Shown piece by piece: positions 1-7,133 of a stretch of DNA of 34,599 nucleotides. Made by a program: the position numbers and the translations under genes. The number at the start of each line of letters is the position of its first letter. Position 1 is the first letter of the stretch. Origin of the DNA: an uncultured Alphaproteobacteria bacterium (GTDB taxonomy: Bacteria; Pseudomonadota; Alphaproteobacteria; UBA7985); the NCBI GenBank assembly GCA_905479265.1, contig CAJQLX010000002.1:1-34599 (forward strand), written 5' to 3'. The notes beneath the pieces were generated by a model. That model searched no databases, was not told the origin of the DNA, and saw only the letters and a program-made list of their open reading frames with translations.

Positions 1-422
1 GCCATCAAATACTCCAGACCCAGCAGATCTTCGCAGTCATCGGTGGTGATGAGCACCAAGCCGTCGGTCATCGCCTGTGCAGCGATCATGTTGCGCAAGG
101 GGTCGGAGATGTCGCTGTCGCGTTCGAATGTAGCGGCCAAGCGGGCGGCGGGGCTGGAGATGTCTAGTTCCTTGAACTGGTAGACAAACTTTACCTGTTT
201 GAACCGTTCAACCAGCGGCTCGACTTCGGGCAAAATGCCCTTTGAGTACTTATAAGACAGCTCAAACACCGACGCCGCAGAGACGTAAACCGGCGCATCT
301 GTGTGCTGGATCAAATCGGCGACCGCCGGCGACAAGCGCGGGTCGGCGTTGACGAACCAGACCAAAACAGCCGTGTCGAGCAAGTACCCCTTGGGTTCCC
401 CCGCAGATCCCGTTAAAGCCAC
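1..422 (-). CDS. PIN-domain (VapC-like) toxin, 3' end cut by window edge
   Basis: About 140 residues are visible, read from a GTG at 422; the C-terminus runs off the window. The acidic residues of a PIN ribonuclease sit where expected: D16 in YLLDT, E54 in ASVFELS, D107 in SDPLRNMIAAQA and D128/D129 in LITTDD. PIN toxins of type II systems are Mg-dependent RNases that often cut tRNA or rRNA. The GTG lies 2 nt after the stop of the small upstream ORF, the usual antitoxin-toxin arrangement. The family call is firm; the toxin role is inferred from gene order. A housekeeping PIN nuclease is less likely given the length and partner. Confidence 0.8.
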   Translation of the reverse strand, partial: MALTGSAGEPKGYLLDTAVLVWFVNADPRLSPAVADLIQHTDAPVYVSAASVFELSYKYSKGILPEVEPLVERFKQVKFVYQFKELDISSPAARLAATFERDSDISDPLRNMIAAQAMTDGLVLITTDDCEDLLGLEYLM

Positions 423-424
423 GT

Positions 425-622
425 TCAGCTCTCCCTCTCAGGGGCTTGTGGATACAGCGGGCGCAGGACTTCGTCTGGGTCAGCCGCCGCGATGCTGCCA
501 AAATAACCGGGCGCAGGCCGGTTGGACGTCCCTTGGCTTGGCACCGAGATCGAGCGTGCGGGCATGCCGTTTTTCTGGGTCTTCAGAACACCAGCGGTAT
601 CAGCAGACAATCCATCATCCAT
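425..622 (-). CDS. Small protein, probable cognate antitoxin of the PIN toxin
   Basis: A 65-residue ORF starts at an ATG at 622 with a GAGG about 10 nt upstream and ends 2 nt before the toxin start. The protein is polar and has no antitoxin fold I recognise (no clear RHH, AbrB or Phd signature). The call rests on size, immediate position before a PIN gene and near-overlap, which implies translational coupling. A 16-bp palindrome lies just upstream and could be its autoregulatory site. An alternative is a chance ORF, with the toxin expressed by itself. Confidence 0.5.
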   Translation of the reverse strand: MDDGLSADTAGVLKTQKNGMPARSISVPSQGTSNRPAPGYFGSIAAADPDEVLRPLYPQAPERES

Positions 623-642
623 TCGTATCAGGCCTCATTTCA

Positions 643-658
643 CGGTTAAGTTTAACCG
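643..658. promoter_or_regulatory. Palindrome upstream of the TA pair, candidate operator
   Basis: CGGTTAA and TTAACCG form a perfect 7-bp inverted repeat with a 2-nt centre, 21 nt before the antitoxin ATG. A further TAAACCGG half-site-like stretch lies near 692. Type II antitoxins commonly bind such palindromes to repress their own operon. The role is inferred from position only. Confidence 0.4.
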
Positions 659-710
659 GCATGGGAAGTAAACTCAATTTTTGAACACAAAGTAAACCGG
701 CTCTGTCGAG

Positions 711-1166
711 CTAAGCTCGCTTTTCCCACCCACCGCGTTGATTTTGCTGCCAATAACTCAACTCAGGCGCGCTTTCCAGACTTTTCAACGCTGACCACCG
801 GGCGCGCGCCTCGACAACAGAGGCTTCATGCCGCCCGTCAAACAGAATGCAGCAAACGGCGAAGGCGTCAAATCCATCTGATGCCGCACCATCGGTGACG
901 AACAAATACGTGCCCGCGCCCGGGTTATCCAAACCTGTGGTCAGCCAGATTGGTTGATCTTCGGCAAAGCCCGTTCCCGCATGCCCGTGGGGCAAAAACT
1001 CGGCGTCGTTGAAGGTCCACAGCGCTTCATCAAGATCACTCAACCGCTCCGGCGTCGGACACCGCACGACGGCCCGGGCCTCGCGCTCCAGCGTGCGTTT
1101 GAGCATGATTGGAAGCGCGTCTTCCAACCGCGAACGCGTCAGGTGATAAAATCGAACGTCGGTCAT
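711..1166 (-). CDS. holC: DNA polymerase III chi subunit
   Basis: This 151-residue protein matches HolC in length (about 145-150) and layout: an MTDVRFYHLTR start, the LDEALWTFNDAEFLPHG stretch equivalent to the LDEALW..P...F.PH of E. coli chi, then PIWLTTG and a FDGR segment. Chi joins psi in the clamp loader and binds single-stranded-DNA-binding protein, linking polymerase III to SSB. It starts 10 nt after the stop of the helicase gene and ends the minus-strand run. Pairing with a repair helicase fits DNA metabolism. No terminator is obvious after the stop. Confidence 0.9.
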   Translation of the reverse strand: MTDVRFYHLTRSRLEDALPIMLKRTLEREARAVVRCPTPERLSDLDEALWTFNDAEFLPHGHAGTGFAEDQPIWLTTGLDNPGAGTYLFVTDGAASDGFDAFAVCCILFDGRHEASVVEARARWSALKSLESAPELSYWQQNQRGGWEKRA

Positions 1167-1176
1167 TGTTTGCCGG

Positions 1177-3699
1177 TCATGGTTTGCCGCTGCTGTTGGC
1201 TGCTAGAGCGCGGGCCATGGCGTCCATATCCATGGTGGCGCTGAGTTCAGTTTCATCACCAATGGCCTCATCAATCAATGCCGCAGCGCTTTGATCGAGG
1301 ATTTCGTCCGGCGCAGAGCTGGCCGAAGCCACACCTTCGCGGCCAATATCCAACATAACAGGCACAGCCATGGGAGAGACGCGCGGCAGGTGGATGTGCT
1401 CGATCCGCCCTTGGAACCGCACCAGCATGTCCGCCAACCGACCCACATCGGTCAGCCCGCCCGCCGCATCCTGCCGGGTGGCACGCAACAGGACGTGGTC
1501 GGGCTCGTGTCGGCGCAAAACGTCATAGATGATGTCGTTGTTGAACGTCACTTGCCGCCGATTTTTCTTTGGCCCCATGACGTTCTGATCGATCAAACCA
1601 CCAATAACCGCACAGCGGCGGAAGGTGCGCTTGAGCATGGTGCTCTCGTCCATCCATGCCTCCAGATCATCACCGAGCATGTCCTGATCGAACAGCTCTT
1701 CAATCTGCTCCGGCGTTTCGGGGACACGCAGGGACCATGTCGCGATGCAGTAATCTGAGGCCACAAACCCCAGCGGCGCGTAGCCAAAGCGCTCCAACCG
1801 CTTGGTCAGCAGCATCCCAAGAGTTTGATGCGCATTCCGCCCTTCAAAACAGTAAGCAACGAGGTAGGTTCGATCCCCGCGTGGGAAGGTTTCCACCAGC
1901 AATTTATCCGCCGAAGGCAGGCGCGACTTCGCCTGCTGCAACTGCAGCCACTCAGCCACGGGATTGGGCAGCTTGGGCCACGCGCTGGGGTCTTCGAGCA
2001 TGACCCGCACGCGGTCGGCCAAGTTCGCCGTCAACGGCTGTCGCCCGCCGCCGTAGGCTGGAACAGCAGGTTCGCGCACGCTGCGGTGGGCTTTGCGGCA
2101 AATCAGGCTGGTTTCATCGATCTTGACGAACTCCAGCAAGCGACCCGCGAAGATAAAGGTATCACCGGGGCGCAAGCCATTGGCAAACACCTCCTCGACC
2201 TCCCCCAAGGCTTTGCCGTAACCATTGCCCAAGCGCACCTTGAGCGTCGTAGCCTCAACGATGGTGCCGATGTTCATGCGGTAGCGCTTAGCGTGGTGCT
2301 GATCGGCAATGCCGCGCCGCCCATCCCCTAGCGTCACCAGCCGCTTGAACCGCTCATAGGCGCGCAGGGCATAGCCCCCATCGGTGACGAACTTGAGCGT
2401 ATCGTCGAAGTCCTTGCGGGTGAGATCGCGAAAAGGTCGCGCGGTGATGACTTCGGCGTAGAGCGCATCCGGGTGAAACGGCCACGCGCAGCTCATGCCG
2501 ATCAAATGCTGAGCCAAGACATCCAACCCGCCGGGCCGAATGGGGTCGCCGTCGAGTTCTTCGTCAAAAACACCGTCCATACAGGCCTGACACTCCAGCA
2601 CCTCGAACCGGTTGGCGGGGACCAGAACCGCACGGCTGGCTTCATCAAAGCGATGATTGGCGCGGCCAATGCGCTGCATCAGGCGGCTGACACCCTTGGG
2701 CGCACCCACTTGCACCACCAGATCCACATCGCCCCAGTCGATCCCCAGCTCCAGCGACGACGTTGCCACAACCGATTGCAGTGTTCCCGCTGCCATCGCC
2801 GCTTCGACCTTGCGCCGCTGCTCGCGATCCAGTGAGCCGTGGTGCATGGCGATGGCCAAGCCGTCTTCGTTGAGCCGCCACAGCTCGGCAAAGCACAACT
2901 CGGCCTGCGCGCGGGTGTTCACAAAAATGATCGACATGCCCGCATCACGAATGAGGCCGTACACCCCCTCCATCGCGTGAACACCCATGTGGCCAGACCA
3001 CGGCATGTGGACGTGGTCTTCGGGGGTTAGAATGCGAATGTCGGGCTTTTTCTTGGGCCGACCGCGCACGTGCACCACGCGATCGGACGGACGTCCATCG
3101 GGCGAGAGCCAGTCCAGCAACACTTGTTCTTCCGCCACCGTTGCCGACAGCCCGACACGGCGATGGTGGGGGGCCAAGGTCTGGAGCCGTGCCAACCCCA
3201 GCGACAGCAGCACACCGCGCTTGTTAGGCGCGAGGGCGTGTAGCTCATCCAAAATCACACAGCGCACGTTGGCAAACAGCCGGTCGCTGTCTTCCAGTGA
3301 CAGCAGCAGGGCAAGGCTTTCCGGCGTGGTCATCAGGATGTTGGGCGGGTTCTCCCGCTGGCGCGCGCGGCGGTTGGGCGGGGTATCGCCAGTGCGGGCC
3401 TCAGCGGTGATGGGCAGGGCCATCTCACTCAGCGGTGTTTCCAAATTCCGCCGAATGTCGGTCGCCAGCGCCTTGAGCGGGGAAATGTAAATCGTGTGCA
3501 GGCCGTCAAAATCCGGCTGCTCGGCCAGTTCGACCAGCGAGGGCAAGAACCCCGCAAGCGTCTTACCCCCACCGGTGGGGGCTGTCAGCAGCGCCGATTG
3601 CCCGGCGCGCGCGGCGGCCAGCATCGCCAGCTGGTGGTCATGGGCTTGCCAACCACGGTCGGCAAACCAGTCCTGAAATACCGTCGGTAAAGCGCTCAC
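1177..3699 (-). CDS. Ligase-associated-type DEXH box helicase (Lhr family)
   Basis: An 840-residue superfamily 2 helicase. Walker A APTGGGKT is at 40-47, motif II DELH at 151-154, motif III SAT at 185-187, and motif VI QRIGRANHR at 342-350 follows VATSSLELGIDWGDVD. The long C-terminal part (winged-helix/beta-barrel region) includes LLVETFPRGDRTYLVAY and GRNAHQTLGMLL, characteristic of the ligase-associated DNA damage response helicases. Relatives usually sit beside an ATP-dependent DNA ligase and an MBL-fold exonuclease; neither is in this window. Start is a GTG whose bases overlap the upstream stop (GTGA), so translation is probably coupled. The full-length match and intact motifs make the family call secure. 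Confidence 0.9.
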   Translation of the reverse strand: MSALPTVFQDWFADRGWQAHDHQLAMLAAARAGQSALLTAPTGGGKTLAGFLPSLVELAEQPDFDGLHTIYISPLKALATDIRRNLETPLSEMALPITAEARTGDTPPNRRARQRENPPNILMTTPESLALLLSLEDSDRLFANVRCVILDELHALAPNKRGVLLSLGLARLQTLAPHHRRVGLSATVAEEQVLLDWLSPDGRPSDRVVHVRGRPKKKPDIRILTPEDHVHMPWSGHMGVHAMEGVYGLIRDAGMSIIFVNTRAQAELCFAELWRLNEDGLAIAMHHGSLDREQRRKVEAAMAAGTLQSVVATSSLELGIDWGDVDLVVQVGAPKGVSRLMQRIGRANHRFDEASRAVLVPANRFEVLECQACMDGVFDEELDGDPIRPGGLDVLAQHLIGMSCAWPFHPDALYAEVITARPFRDLTRKDFDDTLKFVTDGGYALRAYERFKRLVTLGDGRRGIADQHHAKRYRMNIGTIVEATTLKVRLGNGYGKALGEVEEVFANGLRPGDTFIFAGRLLEFVKIDETSLICRKAHRSVREPAVPAYGGGRQPLTANLADRVRVMLEDPSAWPKLPNPVAEWLQLQQAKSRLPSADKLLVETFPRGDRTYLVAYCFEGRNAHQTLGMLLTKRLERFGYAPLGFVASDYCIATWSLRVPETPEQIEELFDQDMLGDDLEAWMDESTMLKRTFRRCAVIGGLIDQNVMGPKKNRRQVTFNNDIIYDVLRRHEPDHVLLRATRQDAAGGLTDVGRLADMLVRFQGRIEHIHLPRVSPMAVPVMLDIGREGVASASSAPDEILDQSAAALIDEAIGDETELSATMDMDAMARALAANSSGKP

Positions 3700-4568
3700 G
3701 GCATCGGGGCTCTGAAGGCGTCAATCACGGCAATAACATCATCAAACGAGGCCCGCAGCCCCTTGTAGTCGCGCTCCGCCGGGGTCAGCGCCAACAGGTA
3801 GTCGCGTAAGCGATCAAGCGCGCCGGGGTGCTTGGCAAGCTGTGCCAAGGGGTCGAGATAAATGCGGACGGTGAACAGGATATCACCACTCTGGGGCAAC
3901 TTGACCAGCGTCTGTCGCTCCACCCGAATGAAAGACGCTGCATCGAGGGTGTGACGATCCGGGTTCGCCTCCCGACTGCGGGCGGAATAGGGATGATGGA
4001 GCGTCGCGGTGGGATAAAGGCTCCAGTTCATGCGCTGGACCGGCTGCTCAACTTTGAGGCCATCAAAGATCCGGGCCATCAGACCGGCATTGCGGGTGCC
4101 GGGGCCAAATTCTGGAACATTGCCGTGAATTTGGTCGAGCGGCAGGCTGAACTTCTCCGCCAGAGACCAGCTTGAGGGAAAATGCAAAGCCGCCGCCACC
4201 AGCCGCCAGCCGCTGTCATCACGGCGCAGGAGCAGCAAATCTTCCTGCACGAGGCGCGCTGCTTCGAGCAAGTCGGCACCGCCGCTGTCCTTTGGCATGG
4301 CAACATGCGGATGGTGACGGACGAGGTTCTCGGTGATCAGCGCCCGGACTTCGGCCCCTGCTTGCGCCGTGCCGGGCTCCTCCCGAAACACAGCTTCGCC
4401 TTGGGTGGCTGTCAGGCGGTCTTTTTCCGCGCGGTAGTGCTCAATCTGGTCATCGACCTCGAACCACTGGGCCACGTCCAAGGGCTTGAGGCCGATGCGA
4501 AACAAGGGCTCCAACCGCTCACCGCCAAAGCGCACGGGATCGGGTGACGCTGCGGCGCGATCACTCAC
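3696..4568 (-). CDS. DUF3445 protein, heme-dependent oxidative N-demethylase alpha-like
   Basis: This 290-residue protein looks like DUF3445: an N-terminal RIGLKPLDVAQW segment, the ALHFPSSWSLAEKFSLPLDQIHGNVPEF core, and a C-terminal SFIRVERQTLVKLPQSGDILFTVRIYLDPL segment. The founder of the family, HODM, is a heme-binding PAS-like subunit that oxidatively demethylates dimethylamine with help from reductase and folate-binding subunits. No partner subunit is beside it here, so the substrate is unknown. GTG start and stop overlap both neighbours by 4 bases (GTGA), tying it to the amidotransferase and the helicase. The family call is good; an N-demethylase function is only an inference. Confidence 0.8.
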   Translation of the reverse strand: MSDRAAASPDPVRFGGERLEPLFRIGLKPLDVAQWFEVDDQIEHYRAEKDRLTATQGEAVFREEPGTAQAGAEVRALITENLVRHHPHVAMPKDSGGADLLEAARLVQEDLLLLRRDDSGWRLVAAALHFPSSWSLAEKFSLPLDQIHGNVPEFGPGTRNAGLMARIFDGLKVEQPVQRMNWSLYPTATLHHPYSARSREANPDRHTLDAASFIRVERQTLVKLPQSGDILFTVRIYLDPLAQLAKHPGALDRLRDYLLALTPAERDYKGLRASFDDVIAVIDAFRAPMP

Positions 4569-5254
4569 AGGCTCGGATCTCCTGCTGCCGTTTGGAAGAA
4601 CGCCTGAATCTGCGCGGCCATGACGCCATTGTCCAAGGGTTGATCAAGACCTTGGCGGGCCTGATCCAGAACCTCAGGGGTCAGGCGCTCAGCGTAGGCT
4701 TCGGTCAAGTCGGTGATGAAGGCGGTGCTGAACTCGGGGTGAGGCTGAAAGCTGAGGGCTTTGCCGGCATAGGCCAATCCAGCAAAGGCGCAGAAATCGG
4801 TCTCGGCGATGACGGCGGCGTCTTTGGGCGGCACTGTTACCTGATCCTGATGCACGGCCACAATGGTCTGTGAAGGGCCATCGCGGAAGCGGTATTCGAC
4901 CGGGCCAAAGGACCAGCCGCCCGCATACTTCTCCACCGTTCCGCCAAGGGCTTGGGCGAGGATTTGGTGGCCGAAGCAGATGCCCACGATGGGGACGTCT
5001 GCGGCGTAGGCATCGCGCAAAAAGCCCTCTAGCGGCGGGATCCAAGGGTGATCCTCGTAGGCGCCGGAGCGTGAGCCCGATACCAGCCAGCCATCTTGCT
5101 CAGTGATGCTGGCGGGAAACTCGCCGTCTACGACGAAGTATGGCCTGCACGCATAACCGGGGCCGAGCATGTCGGCATAGAGATCGCGGTAGGTGCCATA
5201 GCGGGCTTTGATGTCATCGCTGAAATGACCGCAGATGAGGATACCGATATTCAT
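4565..5254 (-). CDS. Class I glutamine amidotransferase (GMP-synthase-like)
   Basis: A 229-residue stand-alone GATase1 domain. The nucleophile elbow GICFGHQ places Cys93; QPHPEF supplies His172 and Glu174. The reading frame is open further upstream, but starting at MNIGILICGHF (5254) gives the usual beta-strand start and leaves a 20-nt gap to the agmatinase stop. Such proteins hydrolyse gamma-glutamyl amides. Beside agmatinase and near puuA/puuB, a plausible role is removing the gamma-glutamyl group in putrescine breakdown, as the related-fold PuuD does, but the sequence looks more GMP-synthase-like than PuuD-like. The specific substrate is unproven. Confidence 0.8.
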   Translation of the reverse strand: MNIGILICGHFSDDIKARYGTYRDLYADMLGPGYACRPYFVVDGEFPASITEQDGWLVSGSRSGAYEDHPWIPPLEGFLRDAYAADVPIVGICFGHQILAQALGGTVEKYAGGWSFGPVEYRFRDGPSQTIVAVHQDQVTVPPKDAAVIAETDFCAFAGLAYAGKALSFQPHPEFSTAFITDLTEAYAERLTPEVLDQARQGLDQPLDNGVMAAQIQAFFQTAAGDPSL

Positions 5255-5274
5255 AAGCTGTGTTCCGTCCCTGA

Positions 5275-6270
5275 TTACCACAAGCCCTTTTGCCGGCGCT
5301 CGGCCATGACACATAACCAATCGTGCGCAACCGTTGCTGCGGCGATGGCCGTGATTTCGGCATGATCAAAGGGCGGTGAAACTTCGACCAAATCCATGCC
5401 AATCATGTTGATCGCGCCCAGTCCGCGGATGAGCTCCAACGCCTGCCAGGTGGCGAGCCCTCCGCTGACGGGCGTGCCTGTGCCGGGCGCAAACGCCGGG
5501 TCGAGCACGTCAATGTCAAAACTGAGGTAGACGGGCCGATCCCCCACCCGCTTGCTGATGGCATCGAGCGTGGCGTCGATGCCATGACGGTGGACCCAAG
5601 GCGCGCTCAGCACCTGCATCCCAACATCAATATCATTGTGGGTGCGCAGGCCCACTTGGATGGAATGGTCCACGTCGATCAGGCCTTCGTTGACGGCGGA
5701 AAGAAACATGGTGCCATGGTCCAGTTGCCCTGAACTGGCCCAGGTGTCACAGTGCGCGTCGAACTGCAGCAGGGCGACGGGGCCGTGCTTGGCGGCATGG
5801 GCCTTGATCAAGGGATAGGCGATGAAGTGGTCGCCACCAATGGTGAGCATCGCTGTGTCTGCGGCCAGGATTGAGCGCGCATGGTTCTCGATGGCGTCGG
5901 GGACTGACAGTGGCGAATGGGGGTCGAGGGCGCAATCGCCAAAATCAACGACAGCAAGCGTCTCGAAGGGATCGAAGCCAAAAGGAAAGCCCTTGAGCTC
6001 CGCCAACTGCACCGACGCCGCTCGGACCGCCCGCGGCCCTAAGCGCGTGCCGGGCCGATAGGTGACGGCACTGTCAAAAGGCACCCCGGAGACGGCAATA
6101 TCGACACGCTGTAGATCACGCGAATACTTGCGTCGCAGGAACGAAAGCGCACCGGCGTAGGTCAGCTCATAGGCGGTCCCGTGCACGCTTTCCTTGCGCC
6201 AGGCTTGATCCATGATCTCCTCATTGCCGGTGGGCGTTCCTTGCTGGTCGTGCTGCGGGTTATCGGCCAT
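5275..6270 (-). CDS. speB: Agmatinase (ureohydrolase)
   Basis: A 331-residue ureohydrolase: agmatine plus water gives putrescine plus urea, using a two-manganese centre. Metal-ligand motifs are intact: GGDH at 145-148, DAHCD at 171-175 and SFDIDVLDPAFAPGTGTP at 250-267. The frame stays open upstream through the repeat block, so the longest ORF is misleading. I chose ATG 6270 (MADNPQ) because an AAGGA lies 8-9 nt before it; 6279 and 6213 are alternatives. It heads the minus-strand run continuing into the amidotransferase and feeds putrescine to the puu genes upstream. A related guanidino-ureohydrolase is possible because specificity in this family varies. Confidence 0.85.
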   Translation of the reverse strand: MADNPQHDQQGTPTGNEEIMDQAWRKESVHGTAYELTYAGALSFLRRKYSRDLQRVDIAVSGVPFDSAVTYRPGTRLGPRAVRAASVQLAELKGFPFGFDPFETLAVVDFGDCALDPHSPLSVPDAIENHARSILAADTAMLTIGGDHFIAYPLIKAHAAKHGPVALLQFDAHCDTWASSGQLDHGTMFLSAVNEGLIDVDHSIQVGLRTHNDIDVGMQVLSAPWVHRHGIDATLDAISKRVGDRPVYLSFDIDVLDPAFAPGTGTPVSGGLATWQALELIRGLGAINMIGMDLVEVSPPFDHAEITAIAAATVAHDWLCVMAERRQKGLW

Positions 6271-6336
6271 GCGCGTCATCCTTGATGCCCGTGTAAGATC
6301 CTTGGAGCCTAAAGCGAGGCTGGCCGAGAAGCAATT

Positions 6337-6435
6337 GGTGGCGCGATTACCGCTCAAGGGCTTCGCCCTTTCCCGGCAACCCCGCGCAAGCAGGACGCCG
6401 GCTCTGCCGTCGGTCGGGCTGCGCCCTCCAAGACG
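6337..6435 (-). repeat. Structured repeat element, partial copy (module 1)
   Basis: This is the inverted 3' half of the element at 6623-6842. The 33 bases at 6383-6415 are the exact reverse complement of 6767-6799, and GGTGGCGC at its left edge mirrors GCGCCACC at the other copy's end. On the minus strand it folds into an outer 8-bp stem (6345-6352 with 6374-6381, two wobble pairs) enclosing a smaller hairpin, AAGGGC-TTC-GCCCTT as written on the plus strand. The wobble pairs are G-U only on the minus strand and would be A-C on the plus strand. Confidence 0.75.
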
Positions 6436-6437
6436 TT

Positions 6438-6605
6438 GGTCGGCACCCGCCTCCGGATCGCTGGTCGGCACCCGCCTCCGGATCGCTGGTCGGCACCCGC
6501 CTCCGGATCGCTGGTCGGCACCCGCCTCCGGTATGTTGGTCGGCACCCGCCTCCGGTATGTTGGTCGGCACCCGCCTCCGGTATGTTGGTCGGCACCCGC
6601 CTCCG
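6438..6605 (-). repeat. Tandem array, seven 25-bp units
   Basis: Units begin at 6438, 6463, 6488, 6513, 6538, 6563 and 6588. Each has an 18-bp core GGTCGGCACCCGCCTCCG followed by 7 bases: three units carry one linker ending GCT, three carry one ending GTT, and the last runs into unique DNA. The core read on the minus strand (CGGAGGCGGGTGCCGACC) differs at three positions from CGGAGGCGACAGCCGACC in the nearby structured element. All six frames can stay open through the array, giving spurious Pro/Gly/Arg-rich ORFs. It is too short and regular to be CRISPR. Confidence 0.9.
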
Positions 6606-6622
6606 TCTTCCTCATAAAGGGA

Positions 6623-6842
6623 GAGGTTCAGAGCATCTGAACCTCTGCCCGTCGGCGAGACTGGGGTGTGGACCGTCAAGGCTGCGCAGCACCGGCCAAA
6701 GGCCGGCTTGGCCTTTACGGTCTGAGGGGCTAGCCCCTAACCTGACGTAAACCGGAGGCGACAGCCGACCGACGGCAGAGCCGGCGTCCTGCTTGCGCGT
6801 GGCTGGAGATTGCCCGTCAGGGTAATCGGAAGACGCGCCACC
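6623..6842 (+). repeat. Structured repeat element, copy A (full length)
   Basis: About 220 bases with four stem-loops in order. P1 is GAGGTTCAG/CTGAACCTC (6623-6645, loop AGCAT). P2 is 6671-6682 with 6711-6722, enclosing CCGGCC-AAA-GGCCGG (6692-6706). P3 is AGGGGC-TA-GCCCCT (6725-6738). The conserved 18-mer lies at 6753-6770. A terminal hairpin GATTGCCC-GTCA-GGGTAATC (6808-6827) has one G-U pair, and the copy ends in GCGCCACC. It matches 25549-25773 across its whole length with base changes concentrated in loops and in compensated stem pairs. It lies between the agmatinase and puuB genes. Confidence 0.8.
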
Positions 6843-6891
6843 CTGGTCGTCTCATCGTGTTCTAAAGTCTGTTTAAAGACGCTGGCCCTTT

Positions 6892-6990
6892 GGTGGCGCC
6901 ATCATGCCCCGTGCGCTTCGCGCCCGCGGCACGATCCCGCGCAAGCAGATCGCCGGCTCTGCCGTCGGTCGGGCTGCGCCCTCCAAGACG
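6892..6990 (-). repeat. Structured repeat element, partial copy (module 2)
   Basis: A direct copy of module 1 (GGTGGCGC start, then a CGCGCAAGCA segment and a near-identical stretch up to CTCCAAGACG). Its terminal hairpin has a different sequence: outer stem 6901-6908 with 6928-6935 and inner GCGC-TTC-GCGC at 6913-6923, against GGGC-TTC-GCCC in module 1. The single wobble pair in the outer stem is again G-U only on the minus strand. It is followed, like module 1, by a 25-bp array. Confidence 0.75.
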
Positions 6991-6992
6991 CT

Positions 6993-7126
6993 GGTCGGCA
7001 CCCGCCTCCGGATTATTGGTCGGCATCCGCCTCCGGTATGTTGGTCGGCACCCGCCTCCGGTATGTTGGTCGGCACCCGCCTCCGGGTCGCTGGTCGGCA
7101 TCCGCCTCCGGGCTGCGCCCTCCAAG
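6993..7126 (-). repeat. Tandem array, five 25-bp units, with flanking remnant
   Basis: Units begin at 6993, 7018, 7043, 7068 and 7093 and share the 18-bp core of the first array; two cores carry CATCCG in place of CACCCG. Linkers are more varied than in the first array. The array ends in GGGCTGCGCCCTCCAAG (7110-7126), the same sequence that precedes each array, and stops 7 nt short of the puuB stop codon at 7134. The repeat block therefore abuts the 3' end of the gene. Confidence 0.85.
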
Positions 7127-7133
7127 AACCGCC

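Noticed and set aside
6438-7110. Possible CRISPR array in the 25-bp repeats
   Set aside because: Repeat core is 18 bp with 7-nt linkers that are themselves repeated; no unique spacers of 30 or so bases and no cas gene.
6271-7133. Several ORFs of 80-170 residues rich in Pro/Gly/Arg across the repeat arrays, and the 5' extension of the agmatinase frame
   Set aside because: They arise because a 25-bp period without stops keeps frames open. They have no family match and overlap each other in all frames.
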